From: Collinsella sp.
GTDB taxonomy: Bacteria; Actinomycetota; Coriobacteriia; Coriobacteriales; Coriobacteriaceae
Length of the DNA: 64,000 bases
NCBI GenBank assembly: GCA_018382125.1
Contig: JAGZQO010000001.1
Coordinates: 149,044 to 213,043 of the forward strand
Direction: 5' to 3'
The position numbers and the translations under genes are program-made. How positions within the stretch are numbered: position 1 is the stretch's first letter; each line of letters starts with the position of its first letter. Below the pieces are notes generated by a model that searched no databases, had not been told where the DNA came from, and was given only the letters and a program-made list of their open reading frames with translations. Positions 15,799 through 24,807 of this stretch are shown here, one piece after another.

Positions 15799-15832
15799 AT
15801 AGCTCGCTGAGCAAACACTCGCATTCATGGCT

Positions 15833-15870
15833 AAAGGGCCGCGTATCCATTTGGGTGCGCGGCCCTTTTC
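15833..15870 (+). terminator. Terminator of rpmE
   Basis: AAAGGGCCGCG pairs with CGCGGCCCTTT, followed by further T residues. Confidence 0.9.
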
Positions 15871-15877
15871 CTTTATT

Positions 15878-16007
15878 GGTGCAAACAACCTGTCTCCATG
15901 GCACCAGATTGGTACGAAGGGGACGGATTGGTTTGCGCCAAATGGCAGAGAGACAGCGTTTTCCCAGATAAAAGCTGTCAAATTAAACCAGTCCCTTTTT
16001 GGCAGGT
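15878..16007. repeat. Degenerate CCTGTCCC-type repeat region before secA
   Basis: This 340-bp gene-free gap (15799-16142) holds the rpmE terminator and then two units of a dispersed repeat. The first is GGTGC...GCACC around AACCTGTCTCC (15878-15908). The second, near 15985-16007, reads AAACCAGTCCCTTTTTGGCA. Related units occur at 28105, 46219 and 57062. The secA promoter must lie after it; no good -10 stands out. Confidence 0.55.
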
Positions 16008-16142
16008 CGGTCGGGTCGTAGTTATTACGTGGCGGTCGAGGTCGACCGTATAGGCCGCGTCCTGTTTGGCTAAAGTACATTTATCTGTGTTTAACTCGCC
16101 CGAGGCTGCATGGCGTGGGCGATGGCCAAAAAGGAAAACCAC

Positions 16143-18950
16143 ATGGGATTCATGTCAAAGCTGCTGTCCTTTGGATCCGATAAGGACCTTAAGCGCTACT
16201 ACAAGATCGTTGACCAGATCAACGGTCTTGAGCCCCAGTTTGAGAAGATGACCGAGGAGGAACTCCGCGCCCAGACCGATAAGTTCCGCGAGCGTTACGC
16301 CAACGGCGAGTCGCTCGACGACATGCTCCCCGAGGCCTTTGCCACCGTGCGTGAGGCTTCCAAGCGCATCACGGGCATGCGTCACTTTGACGTACAGCTC
16401 ATCGGCGCCATGGCGCTGCACGAGGGGCATATCGCCGAGATGAAGACCGGCGAAGGCAAGACCCTTGTCTCCACTTTGGCCGGCTATCTCAACGCTATTG
16501 CCGGCAAGGGCGTGCACGTCGTTACCGTCAACGATTACCTGGCAAAGCGCGACTCCGAGTGGATGGGCCGCATCTATAAGTACCTGGGCATGACCGTCGG
16601 TCTGCTCCAGAACAACATGCCGCTCGAGTTCAAGCGCCCGGCCTACCAGGCCGACGTCACCTACGGCACCAACTCCGAGTTCGGCTTTGATTACCTGCGC
16701 GACAACATGGTTACCCGTCCCGAGCAGCGCGTGCAGCGCGGCCACAACTACGCCATCGTCGACGAGGTTGACTCCATCCTGATCGATGAGGCCAGGACGC
16801 CGCTGATCATCTCGGGCGCTGGCACTAAGTCCGCCAGTACCTACAAGGACTTCGCGCGTGCCGTGCGTGGCCTTGAGCGCGGCGAGGACGTGTCGCACGA
16901 CATGCTCACCGCCACCGAGGATGTTGAACCCACGGGCGACTATGTCATGGACGAGGCCAAGCACACCATCGCCGCCACCGAGCGCGGCCTTAAGAAGATT
17001 GAGCGCCGCCTGGGTATCGATGACATCTATGCCGATCTCTCCGGCCAGCTGGTCAACCACCTGCAGCAGGCGCTGAAGGCCCAGTACATGTTCCACCGCG
17101 ATAAGCAGTACGTGGTCACCAACGGCGAGGTCAAGATCGTCGACGAGTTCACCGGCCGCATTATGGAAGGCCGCCGTTACTCCGAGGGCCTGCACCAGGC
17201 CATTGAGGCCAAAGAGGGCGTGCTCGTACGCGAGGAGAACCAGACCCTGGCCACCATCACCCTGCAGAACTACTTCCGTCTGTATGATAAGCTCTCCGGC
17301 ATGACCGGCACGGCACTTACCGAGGATGCTGAGTTCCGAGAGATCTACAAGCTGCCTGTCGAGGTCATCCCCTCCAACAAGCCCGTGCAGCGCGTGGACC
17401 ACGAGGACCTGGTGTACCGCACCATTCAGGCTAAATACAACGCCGTCGCCGACGACGTTGAGCGTCGTCACGCCAAGGGCCAACCGGTCCTGGTGGGCAC
17501 CGTCTCCATCGAAAGCTCCGAGAAGCTGTCCGCCGCCCTTACCAAGCGCGGCATCGCGCACGAGGTCCTCAACGCCAAGCATCACGAGCGCGAGGCCCAC
17601 ATCGTTGCCCAGGCCGGACGCTACGGCGCCGTGACCATCGCTACTAACATGGCCGGTCGTGGTACCGACATCCTGCTGGGCGGCAACCCCGACGAGCTGG
17701 TGCGCGAGCGCCTTGAGTACGAGGGCCTGACCATGGAGGACGTGACGCCCGAGCAGCTCGAGCAGTTTAACGCCGAGGCAAAGGAGACTTGCAAGGCCGA
17801 GCGCGAGCGCGTGCTTGCCGCCGGCGGCCTGACCGTCATCGGCACCGAGCGCCATGAGTCCCGTCGTATCGACAACCAGCTGCGCGGCCGTTCCGGCCGT
17901 CAGGGCGATCCGGGCGAGACCCAGTTCTACCTGTCGCTCGAGGACGACCTCATGCGCCTGTTCGGCGGCGACAAGATGGACCGCGTCTCCAAGATGATGG
18001 TCACGGCCGACATGGGCGACGACATGCCCATCCAGCACAAGATCATCTCCAAGGCCGTCGAGAGCGCCCAGCACAAGGTCGAGAGCATCAACTTCTCCAT
18101 GCGTAAGAGCGTCCTTGAGTACGACGACGTCATGAACAAGCAGCGCCAGGTCATCTACGCCGAGCGCAATAAGATTCTGGACGGCAAGGACCTGACCGAC
18201 CACATCACCGAGGTCATGCACGATACCGTCTACCGTTGCGTGCAGGAGTTCTGCACCAAGGACAGCCACGATGGCGAGCGCGACCTGGAGGGCCTGCGCA
18301 AGTGGGTTGTGGAGCTCACCGGCCACATCGATACGCCGAAGTTCCCCGACGAGGATTATGAGGCCCTGGCTGCCGATGTCCTGGCTTACGTAGAGAAGTG
18401 CTACAACATGAAGGCCGAGCGCTTGGGCGAGGACCTGATGCGCGAGCTCAACACCCAGGTCATGCTGCGCGTCATCGATACCCGCTGGATGAACTACCTG
18501 CAGGAGATGGACTACCTCAAGACCGGCATCGGCCTGCGCGGCTTTGGCCAGCGCGACCCGCTGGTCGAGTACAAGACCGAGGCCTACGGCGCGTTCCAGA
18601 TACTCGTCGATACCATGTATGAGGATTACCTGCGCACGGTTCTGCGCATCGAGATCAAGGCTGCCCCGCGTGCCGTGGAGCACAAGGAGGAGCCCGCGCT
18701 CGAGGGCGCGCGCTTCTCCGGTCCTGCCGAGGTCGATGGTGACAACGGCGACTCGGTGCTGCGCAAGCAGGCGCAGGTGCAGGCCCGCACGGCTGTCCAA
18801 GGCGGACCGGCTGCCGTCAACAACGGTGGCAAGGTGACCACCTATCGCAAGTCCGAGAGCGACGATCCGTACGTCAACGTGGGCCGCAACGACCCGTGCC
18901 CCTGCGGTAGCGGCAAGAAGTTTAAGTACTGCCACGGCAGGAATCGTTAA
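16143..18950 (+). CDS. secA: Protein translocase ATPase SecA
   Basis: SecA is the motor ATPase that drives preproteins through SecYEG. It has 935 residues. Walker A is MKTGEGKTLVSTLA, the DEAD-like motif II is VDEVDSILIDEARTPL, and helicase domain 2 contains ATNMAGRGTDI and QLRGRSGRQGD. The C-terminus carries the zinc-binding SecB/ribosome-binding motif CPCGSGKKFKYCHG. The ATG at 16143 has AAGGA at 7 bases and is preferred over the internal ATG at 16152. A long basic linker lies before the zinc motif. The TAA stop shares its last base with the prfB start. Confidence 0.97.
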   Translation: MGFMSKLLSFGSDKDLKRYYKIVDQINGLEPQFEKMTEEELRAQTDKFRERYANGESLDDMLPEAFATVREASKRITGMRHFDVQLIGAMALHEGHIAEMKTGEGKTLVSTLAGYLNAIAGKGVHVVTVNDYLAKRDSEWMGRIYKYLGMTVGLLQNNMPLEFKRPAYQADVTYGTNSEFGFDYLRDNMVTRPEQRVQRGHNYAIVDEVDSILIDEARTPLIISGAGTKSASTYKDFARAVRGLERGEDVSHDMLTATEDVEPTGDYVMDEAKHTIAATERGLKKIERRLGIDDIYADLSGQLVNHLQQALKAQYMFHRDKQYVVTNGEVKIVDEFTGRIMEGRRYSEGLHQAIEAKEGVLVREENQTLATITLQNYFRLYDKLSGMTGTALTEDAEFREIYKLPVEVIPSNKPVQRVDHEDLVYRTIQAKYNAVADDVERRHAKGQPVLVGTVSIESSEKLSAALTKRGIAHEVLNAKHHEREAHIVAQAGRYGAVTIATNMAGRGTDILLGGNPDELVRERLEYEGLTMEDVTPEQLEQFNAEAKETCKAERERVLAAGGLTVIGTERHESRRIDNQLRGRSGRQGDPGETQFYLSLEDDLMRLFGGDKMDRVSKMMVTADMGDDMPIQHKIISKAVESAQHKVESINFSMRKSVLEYDDVMNKQRQVIYAERNKILDGKDLTDHITEVMHDTVYRCVQEFCTKDSHDGERDLEGLRKWVVELTGHIDTPKFPDEDYEALAADVLAYVEKCYNMKAERLGEDLMRELNTQVMLRVIDTRWMNYLQEMDYLKTGIGLRGFGQRDPLVEYKTEAYGAFQILVDTMYEDYLRTVLRIEIKAAPRAVEHKEEPALEGARFSGPAEVDGDNGDSVLRKQAQVQARTAVQGGPAAVNNGGKVTTYRKSESDDPYVNVGRNDPCPCGSGKKFKYCHGRNR

Positions 18951-20098
18951 TGGCTGAGGCTTTAGAGGTAACGCCCGCCGAGCTGGACGCGTTCGCGGAC
19001 CGGCTCGGCGAGGTCGAGTCGTATCTCCATTTGGACGAAAAGCGCACACGCGTGACCGAGCTCGAGGCCAAAAGTGTTGCCCCTGGCTTTTGGGATGACG
19101 CCGACGCCGCCCGTGCCACCATGGAGGAGATCGCGCGTACCAAGGAAGATATCGCTGCCGTGGACACCGCGCGCGGCGAGCTTTCCGATGCCCGCGCCGC
19201 GCTGGAGCTTGCCGAGGAGATGGGGGATGACCCCGACGCCGTCGCCCTTCGCGAGGAGGCTACAGCCACGGCTGAGCGCCTGGCTCGGGCCATCGATGAG
19301 CTTGAGCTTTCGAGCTGGTTTACCGGTGAGTTCGATCACGGCGATGCCATTGTGACCATCAAGCCCGGACAGGGTGGTCTGGAGGCCCAGGACTGGACCT
19401 TCATGCTCTTTAAGATGTACATGAAGTACTGCCAGCGTCGCGGCTGGAAGGTCACCATCAACGACTGTCCCGCGGCCGAGGTCATCGGCATCGACCGCGC
19501 GACCTTTACCGTCGAGGGCAAGGACGCATTTGGCATGCTGCGCGCCGAGGCCGGCGTCCACCGCTTGGTTCGCATTAGCCCCACCGACGACAAGAAGCGC
19601 CGCCAGACCACGTTTGCCGGCGTCGAGGTCATCCCCGTGCTACCCGATGATATCGACATCGAGATCAGTCCCGATGACATCCGCGTGGACGTGTACCACG
19701 CGAGCGGCCCGGGCGGTCAGGGCGTCAACACCACCGACTCCGCCGTGCGCGTGACGCATTTTCCCAGCGGCATTGTGGTCACCTGCCAAAACGAGCGCAG
19801 CCAGATCCAGAACAAGGCCGCGTGCATGCAGATCCTCAAGGCTCGCCTGTACGAGATTGAGCTCGAGAAGCGCGCCGAGGCGCTCGATGAGATCCGCGGA
19901 CCCAAGACCACGATTGGTTTTGGCAACCAGATTCGCAGCTACGTGCTCTACCCGTACCAGATGGTCAAGGACCTACGCACGGGCGTGGAGACCAGCAATG
20001 TCGAGGCCGTCCTTGACGATGGCGACCTGGACCCGTTTGTTATTGGCTACCATCGCTGGGCCACCGGCAACGCCGACGCGGAGACCCCGTCTGCATAA
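18950..20098 (+). CDS. prfB: Peptide chain release factor 2
   Basis: RF2 recognises UGA and UAA stop codons and releases the peptide with its GGQ motif, here GPGGQGVNTTDSAVR. It has 382 residues. Two features are unusual. First, the reading frame is continuous from the ATG: the programmed +1 frameshift with in-frame UGA near codon 25 found in many prfB genes is absent (that area reads VESYLHLDEKR). Second, the tripeptide that reads the stop codon, SPF in classical RF2, is SPT here (ISPTDDKKRRQTTF). The rest of the sequence, including the coiled-coil domain 1, is RF2-like. It overlaps secA by one base and is probably translationally coupled to it. Confidence 0.93.
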   Translation: MAEALEVTPAELDAFADRLGEVESYLHLDEKRTRVTELEAKSVAPGFWDDADAARATMEEIARTKEDIAAVDTARGELSDARAALELAEEMGDDPDAVALREEATATAERLARAIDELELSSWFTGEFDHGDAIVTIKPGQGGLEAQDWTFMLFKMYMKYCQRRGWKVTINDCPAAEVIGIDRATFTVEGKDAFGMLRAEAGVHRLVRISPTDDKKRRQTTFAGVEVIPVLPDDIDIEISPDDIRVDVYHASGPGGQGVNTTDSAVRVTHFPSGIVVTCQNERSQIQNKAACMQILKARLYEIELEKRAEALDEIRGPKTTIGFGNQIRSYVLYPYQMVKDLRTGVETSNVEAVLDDGDLDPFVIGYHRWATGNADAETPSA

Positions 20099-20125
20099 AC
20101 CGCCCGGTTTATGTGGAAATGGATT

Positions 20126-20186
20126 AAAACCCTCCCAGCAGGGTGGTTTTGTATCCAGAGCAAACCCTGCGCAGGGGTGGTTTTTG
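20126..20186 (+). terminator. Two adjacent terminator-like hairpins after prfB
   Basis: AAAACC...GGTTTT (20126-20150) is the first. The second is centred on the palindrome CCCTGCGCAGGG (20165-20176) and is followed by GGTTTTT. They probably end the secA-prfB transcript. Confidence 0.6.
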
Positions 20187-20224
20187 TCCGGCGAATCGGT
20201 AGAATCGAATACAAGAAGAAGTTC

Positions 20225-20253
20225 AAAGCGCATCCGATGGGGTGCGCTTTTTT
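20225..20253 (+). terminator. Terminator or attenuator just before the yitT-type gene
   Basis: AAAGCGCATCC pairs with GGGTGCGCTTT around GATG, then six T. It ends two bases before the GGGAGG ribosome binding site, and a possible -10 TAGAAT lies upstream at about 20207. It could attenuate the downstream gene rather than only end prfB transcription. Confidence 0.55.
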
Positions 20254-20265
20254 GAGGGAGGCAAC

Positions 20266-21156
20266 ATGGCATATCGTCTGGACATCAAGCGCATTCTTTC
20301 GATGAACTTTTTTCACGACCTGCCCCAGATTATGTTGGGGTGCGCTCTGGCCGCTATTGCGACCGACCTGTTTTTGATTCCCAACGGCCTTGCTGCCGGT
20401 GGCGTTACGGGCCTTGCCACCATTATCCAGGCGGTCGGCGCATCGCGCGGTCTATCGCTTCCCGTTGGTATTCAGACGATCGTGATGAACGCCTTGCTGC
20501 TGCTGGTCGTTATGCGCGAGGGCGGCATGTTCTACGTGGTGCAGACCGCGACGGGCTTTGTGCTGCTGGGCTTCTTTACCGATCTGTTCGCCCCGTTTGT
20601 AGCACCTCTGGCGGATGCGGACCTGATGCTCCCTGCCATGTGGGGCGGCATTATTACGGGCATCGGTTACGGCATGGTGTTGCGCGCCGGCGCCAACACC
20701 GGCGGCTCGGACACGATTGGCCAAATCATCTCGCGTAATACCTCACTGCCCGTGGGCTCGACCGTCATGGCGATCGATGTTGCCGTATGTGCGCTGTCGG
20801 CTCCGGTCTTTTCAATCGAAAACGCACTATATGCAGGCCTTTCGATGGTCATTAGCGGCTACGTGATCGATGCCGTGGTCGATGGTGGCAACAATCGCCG
20901 TATGGTACTCATCATCTCGGATAAGTTCCCTGATATCGCTGCCGATATCATGTATGGCCTGGGTCGCGGGTGTACCAAGTTTAAGGCGACTGGCATGTAT
21001 TCGGGTGCCGAGAAGCCGGTGATTATGGTCATCGTGAGCCGTCGAGAGCTCAATACCCTCAAGACGATCGTGCGCGAGCGCGATCCTCGCGCCATCGTGA
21101 CGGTCGCTGACGTTACGGAAGCCTTCGGCGAGGGATTCAAGGACATTAGCGCGTAG
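20266..21156 (+). CDS. YitT family membrane protein (DUF161/DUF2179)
   Basis: A 296-residue integral membrane protein with about six hydrophobic segments in the first 200 residues (for example LPQIMLGCALAAIATDLFLIPNGLAAGGVTG split over two helices, and GIITGIGYGMVLRAGANTGGSDTIG). A cytoplasmic C-terminal DUF2179 domain follows (MVLIISDKFPDIAADI, then ATGMYSGAEKPVIMVIVSR). YitT proteins are widespread. Their transport function is unknown, although some are linked to regulation or export of small molecules. The ATG at 20266 follows GGGAGG. The gene is monocistronic. Confidence 0.9.
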   Translation: MAYRLDIKRILSMNFFHDLPQIMLGCALAAIATDLFLIPNGLAAGGVTGLATIIQAVGASRGLSLPVGIQTIVMNALLLLVVMREGGMFYVVQTATGFVLLGFFTDLFAPFVAPLADADLMLPAMWGGIITGIGYGMVLRAGANTGGSDTIGQIISRNTSLPVGSTVMAIDVAVCALSAPVFSIENALYAGLSMVISGYVIDAVVDGGNNRRMVLIISDKFPDIAADIMYGLGRGCTKFKATGMYSGAEKPVIMVIVSRRELNTLKTIVRERDPRAIVTVADVTEAFGEGFKDISA

Positions 21157-21364
21157 GGTCGACCGCGTTCCATCCAAAAGACGTTCACATTGATAAACCG
21201 TTTCATCAGCGGTTCTGCCTGCTAAATTGTTCAAATAATGATAAAAACTCTGGTAAAGCCATCAGTTTCCAGCATAATGAATGACGTACGTGCATTGCGG
21301 CTGTGTTGGGATTACCTTCCCGTGCCGTGCGCATTTTGTCTAATGAGGATGAAAGGAAGGCACA

Positions 21365-22195
21365 ATGAGCGACGAAGAGCTCAAAAAGGTTGCCAACGAG
21401 GTAAGGAAGGGCATCGTCACCGGCGTGCACGCTGCCAAGTCCGGCCATCCGGGCGGTTCGCTCGGCGCTGCCGACATCATGACCTATCTGTACTTTGAGG
21501 AAATGAACGTCGACCCGGCCGATCCCCGCAAGGCCGATCGCGACCGTTTTGTGCTCTCCAAGGGCCATTGCGCTCCGGGCCTGTACGCCGTGCTCGCCGA
21601 GCGCGGGTTCTTCCCCAAGGAGGACCTCGAGACGCTGCGCCATATCGGCAGCCACCTGCAGGGTCATCCCAACATGAACGACACCCCGGGCGTCGACATG
21701 TCCACCGGCTCGCTCGGCCAGGGCATCTCCGCCGCCGTGGGCATGGCGGTTGCCGCCAAGCACTGGGGCGATACTTACCGCACCTACGCCCTGTTGGGCG
21801 ATGGCGAGAGCGAGGAGGGCCAGGTCTGGGAGGCCGCCATGTTTGCCGGCAACCAGCAGCTCGACAACCTCTGCGTGATCGTTGACCACAACGGCCTGCA
21901 GATCGATGGCCCCGTCGAGGAGGTCAACGATCCCATGCCGCTGGCAGACAAGTTCCGCGCCTTTAAGTTCCACGTGGTGGAGCTCGCCGACGGCAACGAT
22001 TTCGATCAGATCCGCGCCGCCTTTGCCGAGGCTCGCGCTACTAAGGGCCAGCCGACCGCCATTATCGCCGAGACCATGAAGGGCAAGGGCGTCTCCTTTA
22101 TGGAGAACCAGGTGGGTTGGCACGGTAAGGCCCCCAACGATGAACAGTTTGAGCAGGCCATGGCAGAGCTCACGGCCGCCGGAGAGGAGCTCTAG
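21365..22195 (+). CDS. tktN: Transketolase, N-terminal subunit
   Basis: This is the thiamine-diphosphate-binding half of a split transketolase (non-oxidative pentose phosphate pathway; transfers two-carbon units between sugar phosphates). It has 276 residues. GHCAPGLYAVLAERG and the ThDP motif GDGESEEGQVWEAAMF...NLCVIVDHNGLQ are visible, and HPGGSLGAADI marks the N-terminus. A 208-bp upstream gap contains AT-rich sequence with several -10-like blocks (for example GCATAATG near 21280). The second subunit starts 1 bp after its stop, so the two form a coupled pair. Confidence 0.93.
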   Translation: MSDEELKKVANEVRKGIVTGVHAAKSGHPGGSLGAADIMTYLYFEEMNVDPADPRKADRDRFVLSKGHCAPGLYAVLAERGFFPKEDLETLRHIGSHLQGHPNMNDTPGVDMSTGSLGQGISAAVGMAVAAKHWGDTYRTYALLGDGESEEGQVWEAAMFAGNQQLDNLCVIVDHNGLQIDGPVEEVNDPMPLADKFRAFKFHVVELADGNDFDQIRAAFAEARATKGQPTAIIAETMKGKGVSFMENQVGWHGKAPNDEQFEQAMAELTAAGEEL

Positions 22196-22196
22196 G

Positions 22197-23138
22197 ATGG
22201 CAGACGTCAAGAAAATCGCCACGCGCGTAAGCTACGGCGAGGCCCTCGTCGAGCTCGCCAACGAGCACGATGACTTTGTGGTCCTCGACGCCGACCTTGC
22301 CGCCGCCACGCAGACCGGCAAGTTCAAGGCAGCCTGCCCCGACCGCTTCTTCGATGTGGGCATCGCCGAGAGCAACCTGATGGGTGTTGCCGCCGGTATC
22401 GCAACCACCGGCCGCGTCGCCTTCGCGAGCAGCTTTGCCATGTTTGCCGCCGGCCGCGCCTTTGAGCAGGTCCGCAACTCCATCGGTTATCCGCACCTTA
22501 ACGTTAAGATCGGTGCCACGCACGCCGGTATCTCGGTGGGCGAGGATGGCGCCACGCACCAGTGCTGCGAGGATATCGCCCTGATGCGTGTCATCCCCGG
22601 CATGACCGTGATCGTTCCCGCCGACGACATCGAGGCCCGTGCCGTGACGCGCGCCGCCTACGAGTGTGACGGCCCCGTGTACATGCGCTTCGCCCGTCTG
22701 GCCTCGCCGGTTATCAACGACCCCGAGACTTACAAGTTCGAGGTGGGCAAGGGCATAGTCATGCGCGAGGGCACCGACGTCACCATCATCGCCTGCGGCC
22801 TGATGGTCGGCGAGGCGCTCGAGGCCGCTGAGCAGCTTGCTGCCGAGGGCATCGATGCCGAGGTCATCAACATGCACACCATCAAGCCCATCGACGCCGA
22901 CCTGATCGTTAAGAGCGCCACCAAGACCGGCCACGTCGTGACCGTCGAGGAGCACTCCGTGATCGGTGGCTTGGGCAGCGCCGTCGCCGACGTCCTGTGC
23001 GAGCAGTGCCCGACGCCGCTCAAGAAGATCGGCGTCAACGACACCTTCGGTGAGTCTGGCCCGGGCGCCGAGCTCCTGCACAAGTACGGCCTGGACGCCG
23101 CCAACATCATTGCGACCACCAAGGAGTTCTTGGCCTAG
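22197..23138 (+). CDS. tktC: Transketolase, C-terminal subunit
   Basis: This is the pyrimidine-binding plus C-terminal domain half of the split transketolase, 313 residues. DVGIAESNLMGVAAGIATTGRVAF holds the catalytic Glu of the Pyr domain, and the C-terminal domain runs from about residue 185 (TDVTIIACGLMVGEALEAA). The ATG at 22197 lies one base after the first subunit's stop and uses a GGAGAGGAG site inside that gene. A frame extends upstream to 22140, but homology begins at MADVKKI. A 17-bp perfect-stem terminator follows. Confidence 0.93.
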   Translation: MADVKKIATRVSYGEALVELANEHDDFVVLDADLAAATQTGKFKAACPDRFFDVGIAESNLMGVAAGIATTGRVAFASSFAMFAAGRAFEQVRNSIGYPHLNVKIGATHAGISVGEDGATHQCCEDIALMRVIPGMTVIVPADDIEARAVTRAAYECDGPVYMRFARLASPVINDPETYKFEVGKGIVMREGTDVTIIACGLMVGEALEAAEQLAAEGIDAEVINMHTIKPIDADLIVKSATKTGHVVTVEEHSVIGGLGSAVADVLCEQCPTPLKKIGVNDTFGESGPGAELLHKYGLDAANIIATTKEFLA

Positions 23139-23182
23139 GACAAGACGAGGCAAAGTATCGCCTCAGCAACCGTATGCAATCC

Positions 23183-23220
23183 AAAACAGGGGCGTCCTCA
23201 AAGAGGACGCCCCTGTTTTT
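23183..23220 (+). terminator. Strong terminator of the transketolase operon
   Basis: The arms 23183-23199 and 23203-23219 pair perfectly over 17 bp around an AAA loop. The 3' arm ends in the T-tract. Confidence 0.95.
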
Positions 23221-23346
23221 GTCGGCAACAAACAAATTAGGCCCGCACCAAGCAAGGGCTTTCTCCGGGAAACGGGCCCAGACCAGCAAAGTGCAATTCA
23301 GCCCCCAAGCATAGCGCTGCTGCACCCAAGTAAAACGCAGCGACCC

Positions 23347-23497
23347 CTTAGTTACCGCAGGCCGGGCACAGGGTTACTCTCCAAATCTTTCCGCAGGACG
23401 GAGGAGCCCCCGCCGCGCGAAGCGCGCAGCGGGGGCTCCGACAAGTCCGAGGACGATTTGGAGAGTAACCCTGTGCCCGGCCGACGGGATCCCTAAG
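23347..23497. repeat. Large nested palindrome (28-bp perfect outer arms)
   Basis: The arm 23360-23387 is the exact reverse complement of 23455-23482. Inside, 23403-23413 pairs with 23429-23439 (11 bp) and CGCGC-GAA-GCGCG (23414-23426) caps the structure. Outside, CTTAG (23347-23351) faces CTAAG (23493-23497). The 448-bp gap 23139-23586 holds this, the transketolase terminator and the ftsE promoter area. There is no U-tract and no coding sign. The orderly nested layout suggests a mobile palindromic element or a structured RNA. Confidence 0.85.
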
Positions 23498-23586
23498 CAC
23501 GCCATGCTTCTTATGTGCAGCAAAGCTAATGCTGCTAAAATATTAAGCGCTCATGTAGTTTAAACGCACGACGATAAGGAGCACCA

Positions 23587-24807
23587 GTGGGTAACCACTT
23601 CCGTACCTCCGGTGCGGGCGATGATGCCCCCAAGACGCAGACAGGCGTCCAGGGCAGTCGTTTCGCCACTCCGGATTCAGAGGGCCAGCCTGTTGCTCAG
23701 GCCCCCGCTCAGCCGGCAGATCAGGCACAGCCGGCATCCGATCCCTTTGCCTACAATCCCACCAGCGATGTCGCGCTTTCCGGCACGGCGGGTTTTGAGC
23801 CCGTTCAGGCCGTGACCGCTCGCGTGGAGCAGCCTCAGGCTGGCGCCGCCACGCCGCAGCCTACCATGGCCGGCATTCCCGACCCCTTGGCCCCTGCGAC
23901 GCCGGCTCCTCAGCCTGCGCAGTCCGGTCTCTTTGCTGCTATTCCCGACCCCACGCAGCCTGCTGCCCCGGTGGTCGAGAGCGATCAGGCCGCCGAGGTC
24001 GCAAGCCTCGATAACGTGCTCAACAACCCCGATTTTACGTCGGTGTTTGCGCCTATCGATCCGCAGGCCAGCCGCAAGAAGATGGCCAAGCAGGCCGGTG
24101 TCGAGCCCGTCATCCTTATGGAGCATGTCACCAAGATCTATCCGGCACAGCCCAACAAGCCTGCACTCGACGACATCAACATCGAGATCTATCCGGGCGA
24201 GTTCGTCTTCCTGGTCGGTCACTCCGGCTCGGGTAAGACCACGCTGCTGTCTACGCTCAACCGCGACGTCAAGCCGACGAGCGGTCGTATCCTGGTTGCC
24301 GGTCAGGACCTCATGAAGATCAAGAACCGCAAGGTTCCGTTCCTGCGCCGCCAGATTGGCGCCGTGTTCCAGGACTTTAAGCTTCTGCCGCAAAAGACCG
24401 CCTACGAAAACGTGGCGTTTGCCCTGCAGTGCATCGGCAAGCCCAAGGGCGTCATTCGCAGCCAGGTGCCCGAGGTGCTGCGTCTGGTCGGTCTGGCCGA
24501 TCAGATGGACTCGCTGCCCGACCAGCTTTCCGGTGGCGAGCAACAGCGCGTTGCCGTCGCCCGCGCTATGGTTAACCGTCCGCCGCTGCTGATCTGCGAC
24601 GAGCCCACGGGTAACCTCGACCCGGCGATCTCGCTGGGCATCATGAAGCTGCTCGAGCGTATTAACCGTACCGGCACCACCGTGATCGTCGCCACGCACG
24701 ACCGCGAGATGGTCGATAGCATGCACCGTCGCGTGATCGCCCTCGAGGGCGGCCACGTTATTCGCGACCAGGAGAGGGGAGGTTACGGCAACTATGGCAC
24801 CAACTAA
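23587..24807 (+). CDS. ftsE: Cell division ATPase FtsE with long disordered N-terminus
   Basis: Residues ~175-406 are FtsE, the ATPase that with FtsX activates peptidoglycan hydrolases at the septum: VTKIYPAQPNKPALDDINIEI, Walker A GHSGSGKTTLL, FQDFKLLP at the Q-loop, signature LSGGEQQRVA, Walker B LLICDEPTGNLDP, switch ATHD. Residues 1-~170 are an extension rich in Pro, Gln, Ala, Asp and Thr, with repeats of IPDP and AQP blocks, and no predicted fold. Normal FtsE has about 220-240 residues. The GTG start at 23587 is supported by AAGGAG at a 5-base gap. An internal start (MAKQAG near 24082) would give a classic length, so both forms may exist. The ftsX start overlaps the end by 14 bp. Confidence 0.92.
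   Translation: MGNHFRTSGAGDDAPKTQTGVQGSRFATPDSEGQPVAQAPAQPADQAQPASDPFAYNPTSDVALSGTAGFEPVQAVTARVEQPQAGAATPQPTMAGIPDPLAPATPAPQPAQSGLFAAIPDPTQPAAPVVESDQAAEVASLDNVLNNPDFTSVFAPIDPQASRKKMAKQAGVEPVILMEHVTKIYPAQPNKPALDDINIEIYPGEFVFLVGHSGSGKTTLLSTLNRDVKPTSGRILVAGQDLMKIKNRKVPFLRRQIGAVFQDFKLLPQKTAYENVAFALQCIGKPKGVIRSQVPEVLRLVGLADQMDSLPDQLSGGEQQRVAVARAMVNRPPLLICDEPTGNLDPAISLGIMKLLERINRTGTTVIVATHDREMVDSMHRRVIALEGGHVIRDQERGGYGNYGTN

Noticed and set aside
16155..19049. A long minus-strand open frame opposite secA
   Set aside because: Shadow of secA; no ribosome binding site or recognisable domain.
19000..19060. Programmed frameshift in prfB
   Set aside because: The frame is continuous and there is no in-frame UGA after a CTT slip site.
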